A stretch of DNA of 64,000 nt from Crossaster papposus (lineage: Eukaryota > Echinodermata > Asteroidea > Velatida > Solasteridae). Under the pieces are notes generated by a model that searched no databases, had not been told where the DNA came from, and worked only from the letters and a program-made list of their open reading frames with translations. The stretch is from NCBI GenBank assembly GCA_037893245.1, contig JBAIAA010000441.1, positions 1 to 64,000 of the forward strand, read 5' to 3'. The position numbers and the translations under genes were made by a program. The number at the start of each line of letters is the position of its first letter. Position 1 is the first letter of the stretch. This document shows positions 11,031 to 22,410 of the stretch, piece after piece.

Positions 11031-11402
11031 ATGTGACGAGTTCAATGTAATGAATACTACATCTCTTTTCACCTTAGATAAAAACTATGTACATCTGCAA
11101 ATAAAGTTTTGCAGGTTTAAAACTGGTGATCAAGTAAAGTGATGCAAATATAATCTCATTGGTGTGAGTGCACTAATTTTGTAAATTTCAGAGTATAGGG
11201 CCTTCAGGTAAACAGTTTTCTTTTTAATCAGCCATTTTAACTTTTAAATTTAAACAAGCTGTGAATACAGGTCTTCTTAACACAATAACACAAAACATGC
11301 AGGTATCTCTTGTACAGTCTTTAACAAGCAAAGTTCTTGAGGTGGACAGGTAGGCGACGATCTCTTGGAGGGTTCCTACGTGGTGCTGGTGCTTGAGCTG
11401 GG

Positions 11403-11896
11403 CAGCACGGCGTCAGGGGCAGCACGGCGTCAGGGGCAGCACGGCGTCAGGGGCAGCACGGCGTCAGGGGCAGCACGGCGTCAGGGGCAGCACGGCGTCA
11501 GGGGCAGCACGGCGTCAGGGGCAGCACGGCGTCAGGGGCAGCACGGCGTCAGGGGCAGCACGGCGTCAGGGGCAGCACGGCGTCAGGGGCAGCACGGCGT
11601 CAGGGGCAGCACGGCGTCAGGGGCAGCACGGCGTCAGGGGCAGCACGGCGTCAGGGGCAGCACGGCGTCAGGGGCAGCACGGCGTCAGGGGCAGCACGGC
11701 GTCAGGGGCAGCACGGCGTCAGGGGCAGCACGGCGTCAGGGGCAGCACGGCGTCAGGGGCAGCACGGCGTCAGGGGCAGCACGGCGTCAGGGGCAGCACG
11801 GCGTCAGGGGCAGCACGGCGTCAGGGGCAGCACGGCGTCAGGGGCAGCACGGCGTCAGGGGCAGCACGGCGTACGAAGCAGCACCTTGTCAGGGGA
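11403..11896 (+). repeat. 17-bp minisatellite, array 2 (about 28 units)
   Basis: Nearly homogeneous CAGCACGGCGTCAGGGG units up to about 11,870, then the same degenerate exit sequence as array 1 (TACGAAGCAGCACCTTGTC). Only the variant found at the right end of array 1 is present here. Confidence 0.95.
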
Positions 11897-12442
11897 AATC
11901 AACCGTTACGACGCCGCGTATGAAATCCCAAATGCCACCTTTTAAAGTTTAGTAAATACCGTTTAGTGAGTTGTGCAAAAGTTCTCAAAAACACGCGATT
12001 CCAATTGTCTTTATGCTTCAGCTATACATATTTTTAAAAGGAGGGGGATTAGAACTTTCAAGTAACATTATTTCAATAAAAAATGGGCCATATAATCAAC
12101 GCAACTCCACTAAGAAAAGTACTTATTTTTGTGTTCTACTTAACGGTACCTTGTCCGAGTGAAGTTCTTGCCAAACACACCAACAGAGCCAACGCAACAA
12201 GTCGCTCCATGGCGGAAGCTCGGCGCTTCGTATATCCCACACAATAAATATTTTACTTTCGTTAGGTTATAAACTAGCGCAAATAACGTCTGCGGAAAAC
12301 AGCGACGAGAAACGACTCTACTAGTACTAGTGTCCAGTCTGTGCGTTTACTAGTGCCCCTTATAGTTTCCACAGCGCTGTGCACACACACATCTATCCCT
12401 TCATTTATCCAAAACAAGTTCATCAAAACACGCCCCGGTATT

Positions 12443-12852
12443 CAGTGGCGTGAGCTTGGCTCAGGGTGCCCAGGGGCCCGGGGGCCAGAAACGGTTGACC
12501 GGGTGCCCCCTCAACAAATGCGGGGACCTATATTTTCCTTTGTTACGAAGTCAGCTCGAATTGAAACACCTGCATACCATTACCAGGTAGAAGTTAGAAC
12601 GCATATTATAACTCCCCCGTTTAACCGTTTTGGCTTGGTGGATATTCAGTCCAAGGCGGATATTTCGAGCTATGATGAGACAGCTGGATGTCTTCTCAAG
12701 ATTTTGATAGTTATGGTCAAAAGTGTAATCCTATGCCAGGTGGGGAAAGGTTTCCACTTCCAAAAGTATCATCGTGGGTTCCAGACCTACCGGGTCCCCC
12801 CCCCCCCCCCCCCTCCCCTTCCCCCGAGCGCATGGTACGCCACTGCCGGTGT
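12443..12852. mobile_element. hAT-like MITE, second copy
   Basis: Duplicate of the 9,141-9,560 element: CAGTGGCGT ... CGCCACTG with flanks CCGGTATT and CCGGTGTT. The C run and a few short indels differ. Confidence 0.6.
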
Positions 12853-13287
12853 TGTCCCCAAAACTTGTCATGTTTTTTCCTTTTCTTTTCAACGCTCTTT
12901 GACAATTATAATGCAGCTTTTTGTTGCTAACTCAGTTGCCCGAATGGATTTATTTTAAGGTATATAGGCCTTGTACAGTCACTGCAATGCGCTCATAATA
13001 TTGGCCTTATTCCTCCATGGTTACACGTAGCCTAGAGATACATTAATCACTTTGAAAAACGGCTTCTGTCGAAACGAGAGAAATCGAAGTTTGATTATGA
13101 TTCTACCGATCCATCACCATATTGAGGAGTCACGTGATAATGTATTGTTCAGTAGCTAGTGGTATATGCCACACTTGAAAGAAAATACATATAATGCAAT
13201 CCCTGCCTGTGTAGCCCTAAAAGGGCCACCCCAGGCACGCTCACCATTGTATTTAAAGTAATATAAACACATTACACTGGTCCCAGG

Positions 13288-13608
13288 CACTGACCTCTAT
13301 ACATGGACAGATCATCATTGTTTCATTTTGAAGTCGGCATGCAGAGAAGTGCAACATGGCGGACCCACGACGTGACTCTGTGAGCCAATGAAATGTCCAG
13401 GTGTTAGTACGATACGTATTACGTAATGTTTATAAATACAACATGTACAGAATAAATCCGCTGACCTCCACACCTGGACATTGCATTGGCTCACAGCAGT
13501 GACGTCTTGGGTCCGCCATGTTGCACTTCCAGTTCGCGCCGACTTCAAGTGTTAGCACAGCAGAATATGGACAATGGTCCGTCCAGGTGTAGAGGTCACT
13601 GGTCCCAG
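13288..13608. mobile_element. Foldback MITE, copy 3 (inverted orientation)
   Basis: Third copy of the element at 6,938 and 10,397, in reverse orientation and just outside the 3.6-kb duplication. It starts ACTGACCTCTATACATGGAC and ends GTCCAGGTGTAGAGGTCACT, so the terminal inverted repeats are clearest here. Confidence 0.75.
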
Positions 13609-13879
13609 GCCCAAACCAGGGATTAATACCGACGCGAGTCAGTGCTTAGGCACAATGTTCAGAGCAACCTCAACGGAGAATACTCGTTGATTTTAGATTT
13701 CTACGACACCTTCCGGATCATGGCGGGGGTTAAGTCAATTAAGAGTGAAATAAAAATGCGCAAACTCACTAAGCTGTGAAATCGCTTCGAAAACGTCTAT
13801 GCTCTATTATCCTTGAGTGCAAGGCTGTGCTTTATCTGCAACGTGTTTACACTAGCTGCAATAACACTGATCACATATC

Positions 13880-14118
13880 ACGTATTTTGTTCCGAAAAAA
13901 ATAATTTTATAAAATTTAAAAAAACAACACAAGAACAACATAAGAACCACTACCTGACGCCAGTTGAACACGAACGCCGTTTTTTGGCTTTTCTCAGCAT
14001 CTACGATTGTAAAACTTCCGACAGTTCAGTTAACTTGACGATATTTACTATTAAAAACAACCCCCCAAATCCACTCAATCATGATAATTCGAGCAATTAC
14101 CAATGGTGTATCCTTAAG
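13880..14118. mobile_element. GGTAGGATACACC-family MITE, left end missing
   Basis: Interior motifs (GACGCCAGTTGAACACGAAC, AACCCCCCAAATCCACTCAA) and a right end reading CCAATGGTGTATCC match the complete member at 52,388-52,767. The other terminal repeat is not seen. Confidence 0.6.
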
Positions 14119-16000
14119 TTAGCGTAAACTTTAAGAACTTTTGCATTTTGTGCCCGATCGGGCAATAATACGTAAAATACTTGACTGGTCTATATAGCGC
14201 CCTCTTTCTTTCTCATCATGATGCGACTATACACCAAACAACCAAAAACCTGTCAACAAGAACGTTCATAGATATCTAGTTATTAATCAGTAAGTTATCG
14301 TATATCGTATTTTCATGGACGTGTAATTTTAGTTGTTAATCAGTAAACTAGCGTATACACTCGCATCAGATGAACAATAAACAGCAACTCAAAAAATAAA
14401 TCTGGGGAAACTAAAAGCGTTCCTTTGATGAATTGCTTAGAATTATTTAAAACTACAGTTCAGTTATAGTATATAACCCTGAACATTTTTTTTCTTATTG
14501 TATAATATATTGGACAGTGTGTTATAAAAATAATCATTATTTGGAATAATTCGGTCACCAGTGTACGTTTATGTCATCCCCGGGCCTTTAAGTGACCAGC
14601 CTAGAGGGCTCTTATTTCCTCGGCCTAAGGCCTCGTGGAAATAGAAACCTCTTCCTCCACTTGCAGTCCCTCCGGTCGGGCGCACGGATATTATGCAATA
14701 GTGACCTCTATAGCATGCATGATACTACCGTTGTATACTATAGGCCAAAACAAAAAATAAAATCGTCTGTCGACAAAATAAAGAACAGTTTACACTCAAA
14801 CTATTATATATTAGAGAGTTCTGAGAATCATGAAATGTTGTGTAATTTATTGAAGAAAATATCACACTGCGCCTCTGGCCCGGACTTTGGCTTTCATTTA
14901 TGAGTATTTTGGATGCAAAAGTTACGATGTTTAGCCATGTTGTGGAGGGATCATTTTCCCCCTTCAAAATGGCTACTTCTCCAGTTTGGGAAACATCAGT
15001 CATAAGCTAGTACTATTTGCACTGCGGCGAGTGAGGGCGCAAGATAAGATACTGTCAGTGTTAAGTCTGGTTTCGTCATGGCCGGACGTGCTCGTCTTCG
15101 CGGCCGGACCGATAGCCAGCCTTGGGCCGTGTTTTACACCGCGGCATGGCAGCAACCTAGGATTCAAGAGGGGTCTTTTTTGGGAAGGTTTTGCCATCCC
15201 AGTAAAAGTCAATCGCACTTGTGTTTGCGAGTTTGGACATTTGTGCTAGTTTGAAGACCCTTTCTTGAATTGTATGGAGAAATGAGGTAGGATCAAACCA
15301 CTTTTTAATTTATTTTGTTGGTGCAGCTCAAAACTGAAGGAGCCCCCCTTGAAAAGGGGCGTGTCGATTTGGTTTAGGGAGCCGTGCTCTGAGACAATTG
15401 TATTCTTATAGAAGTGCAGGTATTATTGTTTTACCTCACGTTTTGCGTTTGCTTCGGCAGAGTTTAGAAAATGTCTCCAGGGTGCGCCAGCATATAGGTT
15501 TGAATGTTTGCTATGCTTAGCGGTATAGAGTCTTCGTACTGAAGACAACCTTTGTACGGTTGGGAGGTTGGGAGTGGCTGCACTGATGCGTGACAATGGA
15601 ATGTGAGAGCGCCACAATGGTCTATGCAAAAGGCTGGCCTATTTGTTTAACAATTAGGGCCAGGAATGCAGGGTTTAATATCGTGTCCAAATGAAGTTAT
15701 ATGTTATTCAGGCTACTTAATGTTTGCATACGTTTTCAGCAATGAATTTTCAACAACAAAAAAGACAGATGAAGACATTGTTCACCAGTAGAGGTATATC
15801 TCTTATCGCATTTAAAAATTCACTTTTTGTATTGAATTCATATAATGCATTTTTACGTAGAATTCGCCGTGCGATTAAATCAGGTGTATAGTATATTGCA
15901 GTATATGCTGGTGTAGAGGCAGCCGCCCTATAGCACGCACGCATGTTCTCCGCATTCAAATGTCGTATAGTGCTCTTATTCAGTGTAATCTTCGTTGATT
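14119..16000. other. Gene-poor interval with dispersed repeat fragments
   Basis: No exon with family resemblance was recognised. An inverted motif (TTTCCTCGGCCTAAGGCCTC, then GTGGAAAT) lies near 14,618-14,642. A roughly 60-bp repeat, ACTATTTGCACTGCGGCGAG onward, lies at 15,010-15,070 and recurs at 24,231. Confidence 0.5.
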
Positions 16001-16202
16001 GCTCTATTTCGGGGGTGTTTTTCTACAGATCTGATTTTCTGGTTTAACCCTCCTATATACAGTGCAGTTACCATAGAGCTGTCAGACCTTTTAAAACCTT
16101 TCAAGTTTTCTGGACTGAAGCGTTTTGAAAGGTGAGAAAGCTGTCTGACAAATAGAACCTATGAGGGGTTTTGAAGGGTAAAACAGCTCTCTGAACAAAC
16201 TG

Positions 16203-16237
<35 letters not shown>

Positions 16238-19068
16238 TTCTAAAGGTTTTGAAAGGTGTAGTAGTGCAGTAGCAAAAAATTCTGGAGCATTTTGAAAGGT
16301 TCATACTTATTGATGACCATTTTGCCCATTAAGCAGATTTTGAAAGGTTTTGAAAGGTAAAACCATCAGAGGGTTAATTGAGACCTTTATAAACCTCTAC
16401 CCAGCTAATTATAGGTCGAGTTTTATTAGAAGTCTGTGTTGAAATAACATATTTCCGCTGCATATCTGTAGGAAAGCCCGTATTATCTAAATGTTGGGAC
16501 TTCGGTGCTAATTCATACAATGGGAATGAAATATCTTAGAGCCTGATGGGTGCTCTCGCATCGTATGGCCAGTCAGAATGCAGCGTAGTCTTTATAATGA
16601 GGTGCTCAGCGATGTCTTGAGCAGGTTGGCGGCTCACATAGCCGCAAAAATGCGCAAAAAAAAAAAAAAAAAAAAATAAAATAAAAAAAAAATGTGTACC
16701 CGCAGTATAGTAATGTTCTTTTTGGCAGTGGTGTTGTGCCAACATGGTGACTCTGACTGTTTCGGGATATTAAAAAAAAAAAAAAATATATATATATTAT
16801 AATTTCAATATAATTATAATGCATACTCGTACCTATTGTTATATTACTGTGCTTTATGCTCACGTTTTGCATGTGATGTTTGTTTTAGATAGTCAGAGTG
16901 CCACATGTTCTGGTTGGGCGCCTTTGCTCTGCTCTGGTATGTGGCAGTGGTTCTGACATGTGTTTCGCCTTTGAGTTTAGTACAGCAACGCAGGTTTGGT
17001 CGGGGTGTTAGATCGTTTTAACCTTTGAGGTCAGTACATTTTTAATGATGCATTTATGTGCTTTTTGCGCGGCATTATTTTTGTGAGCCTGCTTTCGGAT
17101 TAGACGACATTTTGAAGATAGGTAACTAAATCACATATCTTGTCGCCAAGCTGGCTCAGTATGCTGCTCAACTCTGTTGATGAAAACTTGATAAGTCTCT
17201 CTAAACAATAAGACGATACTAGTATTTTTAGCCCTTTTGTTGCAAGCAATCGTCGATCAAAATTAACAAAACAAAAAAAAACGGTTTGAAATTGAAGCTT
17301 TTGGTTTTATTAGAGTCAAAGAACACTGCCGGTTATGTCAGCATGTCTTCACTGACTATAAGTGCCTCCTTCGACGGTGGCAGATCCGTTTCAATCATAA
17401 ATGTAAATTTAACCCGTGTGTAAAATATGTTTGTATATAATAATGCGATGCAACCTTTTTCAAATTTTGGGGAGGAAGCCAATTTAAGCGCTATTTAGGC
17501 AGAAACTTATTCAAGCCTTGCTCATAGGGGTTTATCCTGGGAGAAACAACCAAGGGGCATGTTTGTTTCAGGTCATTCCGCACAATATTATTGTGACCTA
17601 AGACACGGAAAATCCGGCATGCGTAATCGCCATGGTCCGTCCCAGGACAGTGCCAAGATCCCGTATTTTGCATAGTAAAAGCGATCAGGCCCGCTCTGGG
17701 CAAACCTTATACGTTCTAATTACAAGGTAGTTCTCCATTTAAGTCAAGTACATGTATACGGAATCCGCAAAAATTGTACAATTTAAAAGGGTTCTTGATC
17801 TTCTCGGGGTACCCGGATCAGTATATGATATGAACCGCGTACTGCTTGTGAGCAGCCTATAGCAATATTCGTCTTAGTACAGGATTTGTTAGCCTTATTA
17901 TGGATCTTCGATAAAAGATAACAATTATTGTGGGCAATTAACTTCTTTGAGGACCAGGGCTGATTTGATTATTTGATCGATTGAGAGTTTGGCCGCTGCT
18001 GTTTGGTCACCGCTGTTATATATATTACAACCCCGATTAGTTATGGCTGTCAAGTTTAAATTGTAACAATGTTCTTATTTGGGTTTTATCACAGTCACCT
18101 GACTAATACTGTATAATGACAAAGACGGTTATGGAAGGAATACCAGGAAAAATAAAAAGAGACAAAGCTGAAGACGGAGGGGCAATCTAAGTTCACAAAA
18201 TGGCATGGCATTACAACAGACGGCTCGGGCTATAGCGAGATGAACATTTAGTGAATAGGCTTTTCTCCCGCTGTGGTTCGGAATAAAAAATAATGGGAGT
18301 TTGCATGTAAGGATGGTTTTAATAGTTCCAAGTACGGTTTTTCTGACTTAATTGAAAAGCGATTCAGGTGCGTGGTCGGAGAACCCTTGGTAAGTGCTAC
18401 ATATTTCCGGTCGGGCCTCCGGATTCCAAGCAAATAGTCTGAGTATGTGAACAAGTCCAACATTACCCTCACCAGCACAGGTTTAAACAACTGTAATTGT
18501 TTTGCACCCTTAAGATCCTTCCCCAGGAAAAGGTTTTTAACCTCGCCATATGTTAAGCGCGGAGGGTTTTGTTCTGTAACATCTGAAATTCTCATTTTCG
18601 GTTTGGGGGCTGTAGTGAGTTACGGCTCGTAGATGTTGGTAGCGTTATTGGTTTTCAAAATATCAGTTGGTCCATCGTGCCCTATTAGCTCGGCGTATCA
18701 GATTTAATCATGATTGTCCATAGTGAAGAGCTATAATGCATTCTTGTTGGCAGCATTCGTGTTTTAGGATGGGCCTAAACAAAGGGGGGCCTTGACATTC
18801 AAACAACACGGGGAGTGGACCCTCAAATGAGTCGTAGCGCCTTGAGCGGCGTGTGTACTACTTAGGCGAGTGGCAGCCTCGCGGCGCGTTTCTTAGTGCT
18901 GGCTGGTTTATGAGTGCAGTCTTCAACCCATTTACGCGTGGAAATGACGCGCATTGTTGTTTAGCATCAGGTTTATCAGTCGCTGACCCTTTTTGGTGGC
19001 GCGGATAATACAAGAAGGTGTGACCGACTTCTGTCTGTGCAGTTGTACTAAAAATGCACAATTTTACG
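16001..19068. other. Gene-poor interval with simple repeats
   Basis: Contains TTTTGAAAGG-type reiterations at 16,090-16,370, an A run at about 16,207-16,235, and A-rich and (AT)n stretches at 16,657-16,800. A 115-codon minus-strand frame at 18,248-18,595 has no family resemblance that I can see. No convincing exon. Confidence 0.5.
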
Positions 19069-19690
19069 CTAGACTAGTGTGGGTATACTTCTACTTCTAC
19101 GTTGATAATGGATAGTGCGTCCAACTGGATATCTCGTCAATTTGCTTGTCGTGCACGGTGTGGACCAGTGTAGATAATACTCATTTACATAGTGTGGGTG
19201 TATGGTGCATATATTTACAGTGAAATCTGAACTTTGTTCAGAAAGCCACAGTGAGCAATCCAGTCCTGAATGCTCAAGACTGGGTGATGCATGTACTGTG
19301 ACTGGGATGAAATTCCAAAGTGGAATTGTGCTGGGCATTAATGAACTACCTGAATGCATCTATCCGGGTTTGATAGGGTAAGCAACTGTATGCCGAGGAT
19401 CTTATAGAAGTTGTGTGGCTAGGGATTGGAAAATGTGTTTGTAGAACTATTATCAGACTGGGCACTGCAGTATGCCAGACGGGGTCGAACTAGTGACTGA
19501 TGGGCAGTGGTCTTTACTAACTGTGGGGTGTACTGCAGATTGCGACGCAGAAGACCTTGTATTCTGTTGGCCTTGGATGTTATGACGTCGATGTGTTGAT
19601 TCCATTTCATATTCTTGGTTATTGTTACCCCGAGATAAGGTGTTGACTCGGTCTGGTTAAGATCAGAGGGCGGGCCTGTGCCTAAGAAAG
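19069..19690 (-). mobile_element. LINE (non-LTR retrotransposon) reverse-transcriptase 3' relic
   Basis: Minus-strand translation gives STPYLGVTITKNMKWNQHI, then DVITSKANRIQGLLRRNL and KTTAHQSLVRPRLAYCSA. This is the conserved C-terminal segment of non-LTR reverse transcriptases (YLGV ... W..HI ... K......RN ... K...Y..LVRP.LEY...W). Frame changes and stops follow, then a tail resembling the element's last coding block (NFIPVTV-type text near 19,300). The normal YCSAVWD tryptophan motif is degraded. It is a dead 5'-truncated insertion. Confidence 0.7.
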
Positions 19691-19744
19691 AACAGTGGAT
19701 GGGTCTTGTGGGTTCAAATTGTAATCTAACATGATTAAGATAGT

Positions 19745-20101
19745 AGGGTGCCGTGGCCTAGTCGATAAGAACACCAAACCCAAGCTCTGGTGTTTCTGTT
19801 CAGCGGTTCGAGTCCCAGTCGTGACACTTGTGTCCCATGAACAAGACACTTAACTATAATTGCTTCTCTCCACCCAGGGGTACAATGTGTACCTGTGAGG
19901 GCAGAGATGGTTATTGTGATTGATTTAGCCTAGTAGCGCATATATTGCAGCACAGGCTGTATACTCCCCAGGGAGTTGAGAGGGTTTAAGGATTGGAAAT
20001 TGCCCAGTGATCAGGGGTAATAATGTTGGACGCGCTTTGAGTCGCCCTTCGGGTGTGAAAAGCGCTATATAAATCCTAGATATTAGTATTATCATTATAA
20101 T
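19745..20101 (+). mobile_element. tRNA-derived SINE
   Basis: The head has an A-box-like GTGGCCTAGTCGATAAGA and a B-box GGTTCGAGTCCCA. The body contains GTGTCCCATGAACAAGACAC, and the 3' end is AAAGCGCTATATAAATCC followed by TATTA-type repeats. This 3' end is typical of deuterostome and other marine-invertebrate SINEs mobilised by a partner LINE. It ends directly at the 87-bp satellite. Confidence 0.75.
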
Positions 20102-20104
20102 AAG

Positions 20105-22410
20105 TTAAGCAGCGGACGGGCCCTGCGTTTTGGATTTTAATCTAGTGTAGTTAAGTTCAGTGGACGAGAGATAGTTATAAGTTGCGCAGCAGACGCGCCT
20201 TGCTTGTGTGTTGAATTTGAATCTAACATTGTTAAGATCAGACGATAAGAGAGAATATAAGTTAGGCAGTGGACAGGCGCTGTGTGTTGAACTTAAATCT
20301 AACAATGTTAAGATAATAGGATAAGAGAGAATATAAATTTCGCAGTGCACAGGTTCTGCGTGTTGAATTTAGATCTAACATGGTTAAGATCAAAAGATAA
20401 GAGAAAATGAAAGTTCCGCAGTGCACGGGCCCGGTGTGGTGAATTTAAATCTACAATGTTAAGATCATAGGATAAGAGAGAATATAAATTCCGCAGTGGA
20501 CAGGCCCTGCGTGTTGAATTTAAATATAGCTTTGTTAAGATCAGAGGTTAAGAGAGAATAACAGTTACGCAGGGGTCGGGCCCTGGGTGATGAATGTTTA
20601 TCTTACATAGATAGGCCTATCATCGGAGGATAAGAGAAAATAGAAGTTACGCAGTGGAAAGGCCTTGTGTGTTGTATTTTTAATCTAACATGTTTATTTT
20701 TAGATCAGAGGTGGGGCCTCCGCGTGAGAGACAATAACAATTCCGCGTGGAAGGGCCCTGCGTGTTATATTTGAATGTAACTGAATAAGGTCAGAGGTTG
20801 GGCCTCTGCGTTTGAGACAATTAGAAGTTCCGCAGTGGATTAGGCCCTGCGTGTTGAGGGTAGTATATACACCATGGTTAATTGCTTAAATTATCATGAA
20901 TGGGCGAATTTAGACGGTTGTATTTTATAGTAAATATAATTTAACTGGCCTGTTTGAAGTTTTACAGTCATAAATGCCGAGAAAGGCGCGGAATGCAGTG
21001 TTTGTTTTCAACCGGCGTCGGGCGGTTGTTCTTGTGTTATTTGTGTTGTTTCGCGAACGCGATCCGGCGGTCGCATATTTTTCTTTATAGAATTTTGTTT
21101 TTCGGGGTAGTTTCGGGATATCTGGCGCAGTCATTTTGCTGGATGCATGGAATCTTTATTTGCTTTCGGATGAGTGGGATATTTCTTAGTATTTCGGAGT
21201 AAATGGTGTATCCTACCCTTAAGTTTCCATGTAGCTGGTTAAAATCAGAGGACGGGCCTCTGCATGAGAGACAAAAGTAGTTGCCGCAGTGGATAGGCCC
21301 TGCGCGTTAGATTCGAATGTATCTGATTAAGATCAGACTGGTGGGCCTTTGCATGACAGGCAAAAGAAGTTGGGCAGTACATAGGTCCTGCGTGTTAGAT
21401 TCGAATGTATCTGATTAAGATCAGAGGGTGGGCCTTTGCATGACAGGCCAAAGAAGTTCCGCAGTGGATAGGCCCTGCGTGTTAAATTCGAATGTATCTG
21501 ATTAAGATCAGACTGGTGGGCCTTTGCATGACAGGCAAAAGAAGTTGGGCAGTACATAGGTCCTGCGTGTTAGATTCGAATGTATCTGATTAAGATCAGA
21601 GGGTGGGCCTTTGCATGACAGGCCAAAGAAGTTCCGCAGTGGATAGGCCCTGCGTGTTAAATTCGAATGTATCTGATTAAGATCAGAGGTCAGGTCTCTG
21701 CATGAGAGACAAAAGAAGTTCCGCAGTGGATAGGCCCTGTGTATTAAATTTTAAATTTAACTGATTAAGATCAGAGGACGGGCCTCGGCATGAAAGACAA
21801 CAGAAGTTCTGCAGTAGATAGGCCCTGTGTTTTAAATTTGAATGTAACTGATTAAAATCAGAGAACGGGCCCTTGCATGAGAGACAAAAGAGGTTTCGCA
21901 GTGGATAGGCCCTGTGTGTTAAATTTTAAATTTAACTGATTAAGATCAGAGGACGGGCCTCTGCATGAGAAACAAAGGAAGTTTCGCAGTGGATAGGCCC
22001 TGCGTGTTAAATTTTGAATTTAACTCATTAAGATCAGAGGACGGGCCTCTGCATGGGAGACACAAGAAGTGTCGCAGTAGATAGGCCCTGCGTTTTAAAT
22101 TTGAATGTGACTGATTAAGATCAGAGGATGGGCCCCTTGCATGAGAGACAAAAGAAGTTTCGCAGTGGATAGGCCTGGCGTGTTAAATTTTGAATTTAAC
22201 TGATTAAGATCAGAGGACGGGCCTCTGCATTTGAGGCAAATGGAAGTTCCGCAGTGGATAGGCCCTGCGTGTTACAATTGAATGTAACTGATTAAGTTCA
22301 GAGGGCAGACCTCTGCTTGAGTGACAATAGAAGTTCTGCAGTGGTCGGGCCACGCGTGTTAGATATGTAACTAACCGATTAAGATTAGAGGACGAGCCTC
22401 TGCAAAAAGA
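20105..22410. repeat. ~87-bp satellite array (about 23 units), interrupted
   Basis: Unit is about 87-88 bp in the right-hand part, with landmarks CGCAGTGGATAGGCCCTGCG, TGATTAAGATCAGAGG and GGGCCTCTGCATGAGAGAC. GCAGT landmarks fall at 21,374, 21,461, 21,549, 21,636, 21,723 and 21,811. Left-hand units are shorter and more diverged. Positions 20,858-21,221 are a MITE insertion rather than satellite. Confidence 0.9.
20858..21221. mobile_element. GGTAGGATACACC-family MITE inserted in satellite
   Basis: Left end GGTAGTATATACACCATGG is diverged; right end is AATGGTGTATCCTACCC. Interior shares AATTATCATGAATGGG and GCTGGATGCATGGAATC with other copies. It splits the 87-bp satellite, so it arrived after the array formed. 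Confidence 0.7.

Larger units (their letters stand above)
6194..13102. repeat. 3.6-kb tandem segmental duplication
   Basis: Text beginning TAAGGAATAAGATCGAGT at 6194 recurs at 9810 and stays collinear to about 13,102. Copy 1 is 6194-9809 (3,616 bp) and copy 2 is 9810-13102 (about 3,293 bp). Both contain the same order of parts: a foldback element, a SINE tail, a 17-bp minisatellite, then a hAT-like MITE. Differences include a deletion in copy 2 near 10,275 that removes part of an embedded MITE, a 62-bp segment (about 10,754-10,815) absent from copy 1, and different minisatellite length and composition. No exon was recognised in either copy. Confidence 0.9.

Noticed and set aside
7907-11896. 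CRISPR-like array
   Set aside because: The units are contiguous 17-mers without unique spacers, in animal DNA with introns.
13813-14127. 104-codon ORF with a hydrophobic N terminus
   Set aside because: Most of it overlaps a GGTAGGATACACC-family MITE, whose other copies do not keep this frame.
18248-18595. 115-codon minus-strand ORF as a gene
   Set aside because: No recognisable domain, no matching exon nearby, and composition like the surrounding gene-poor DNA.
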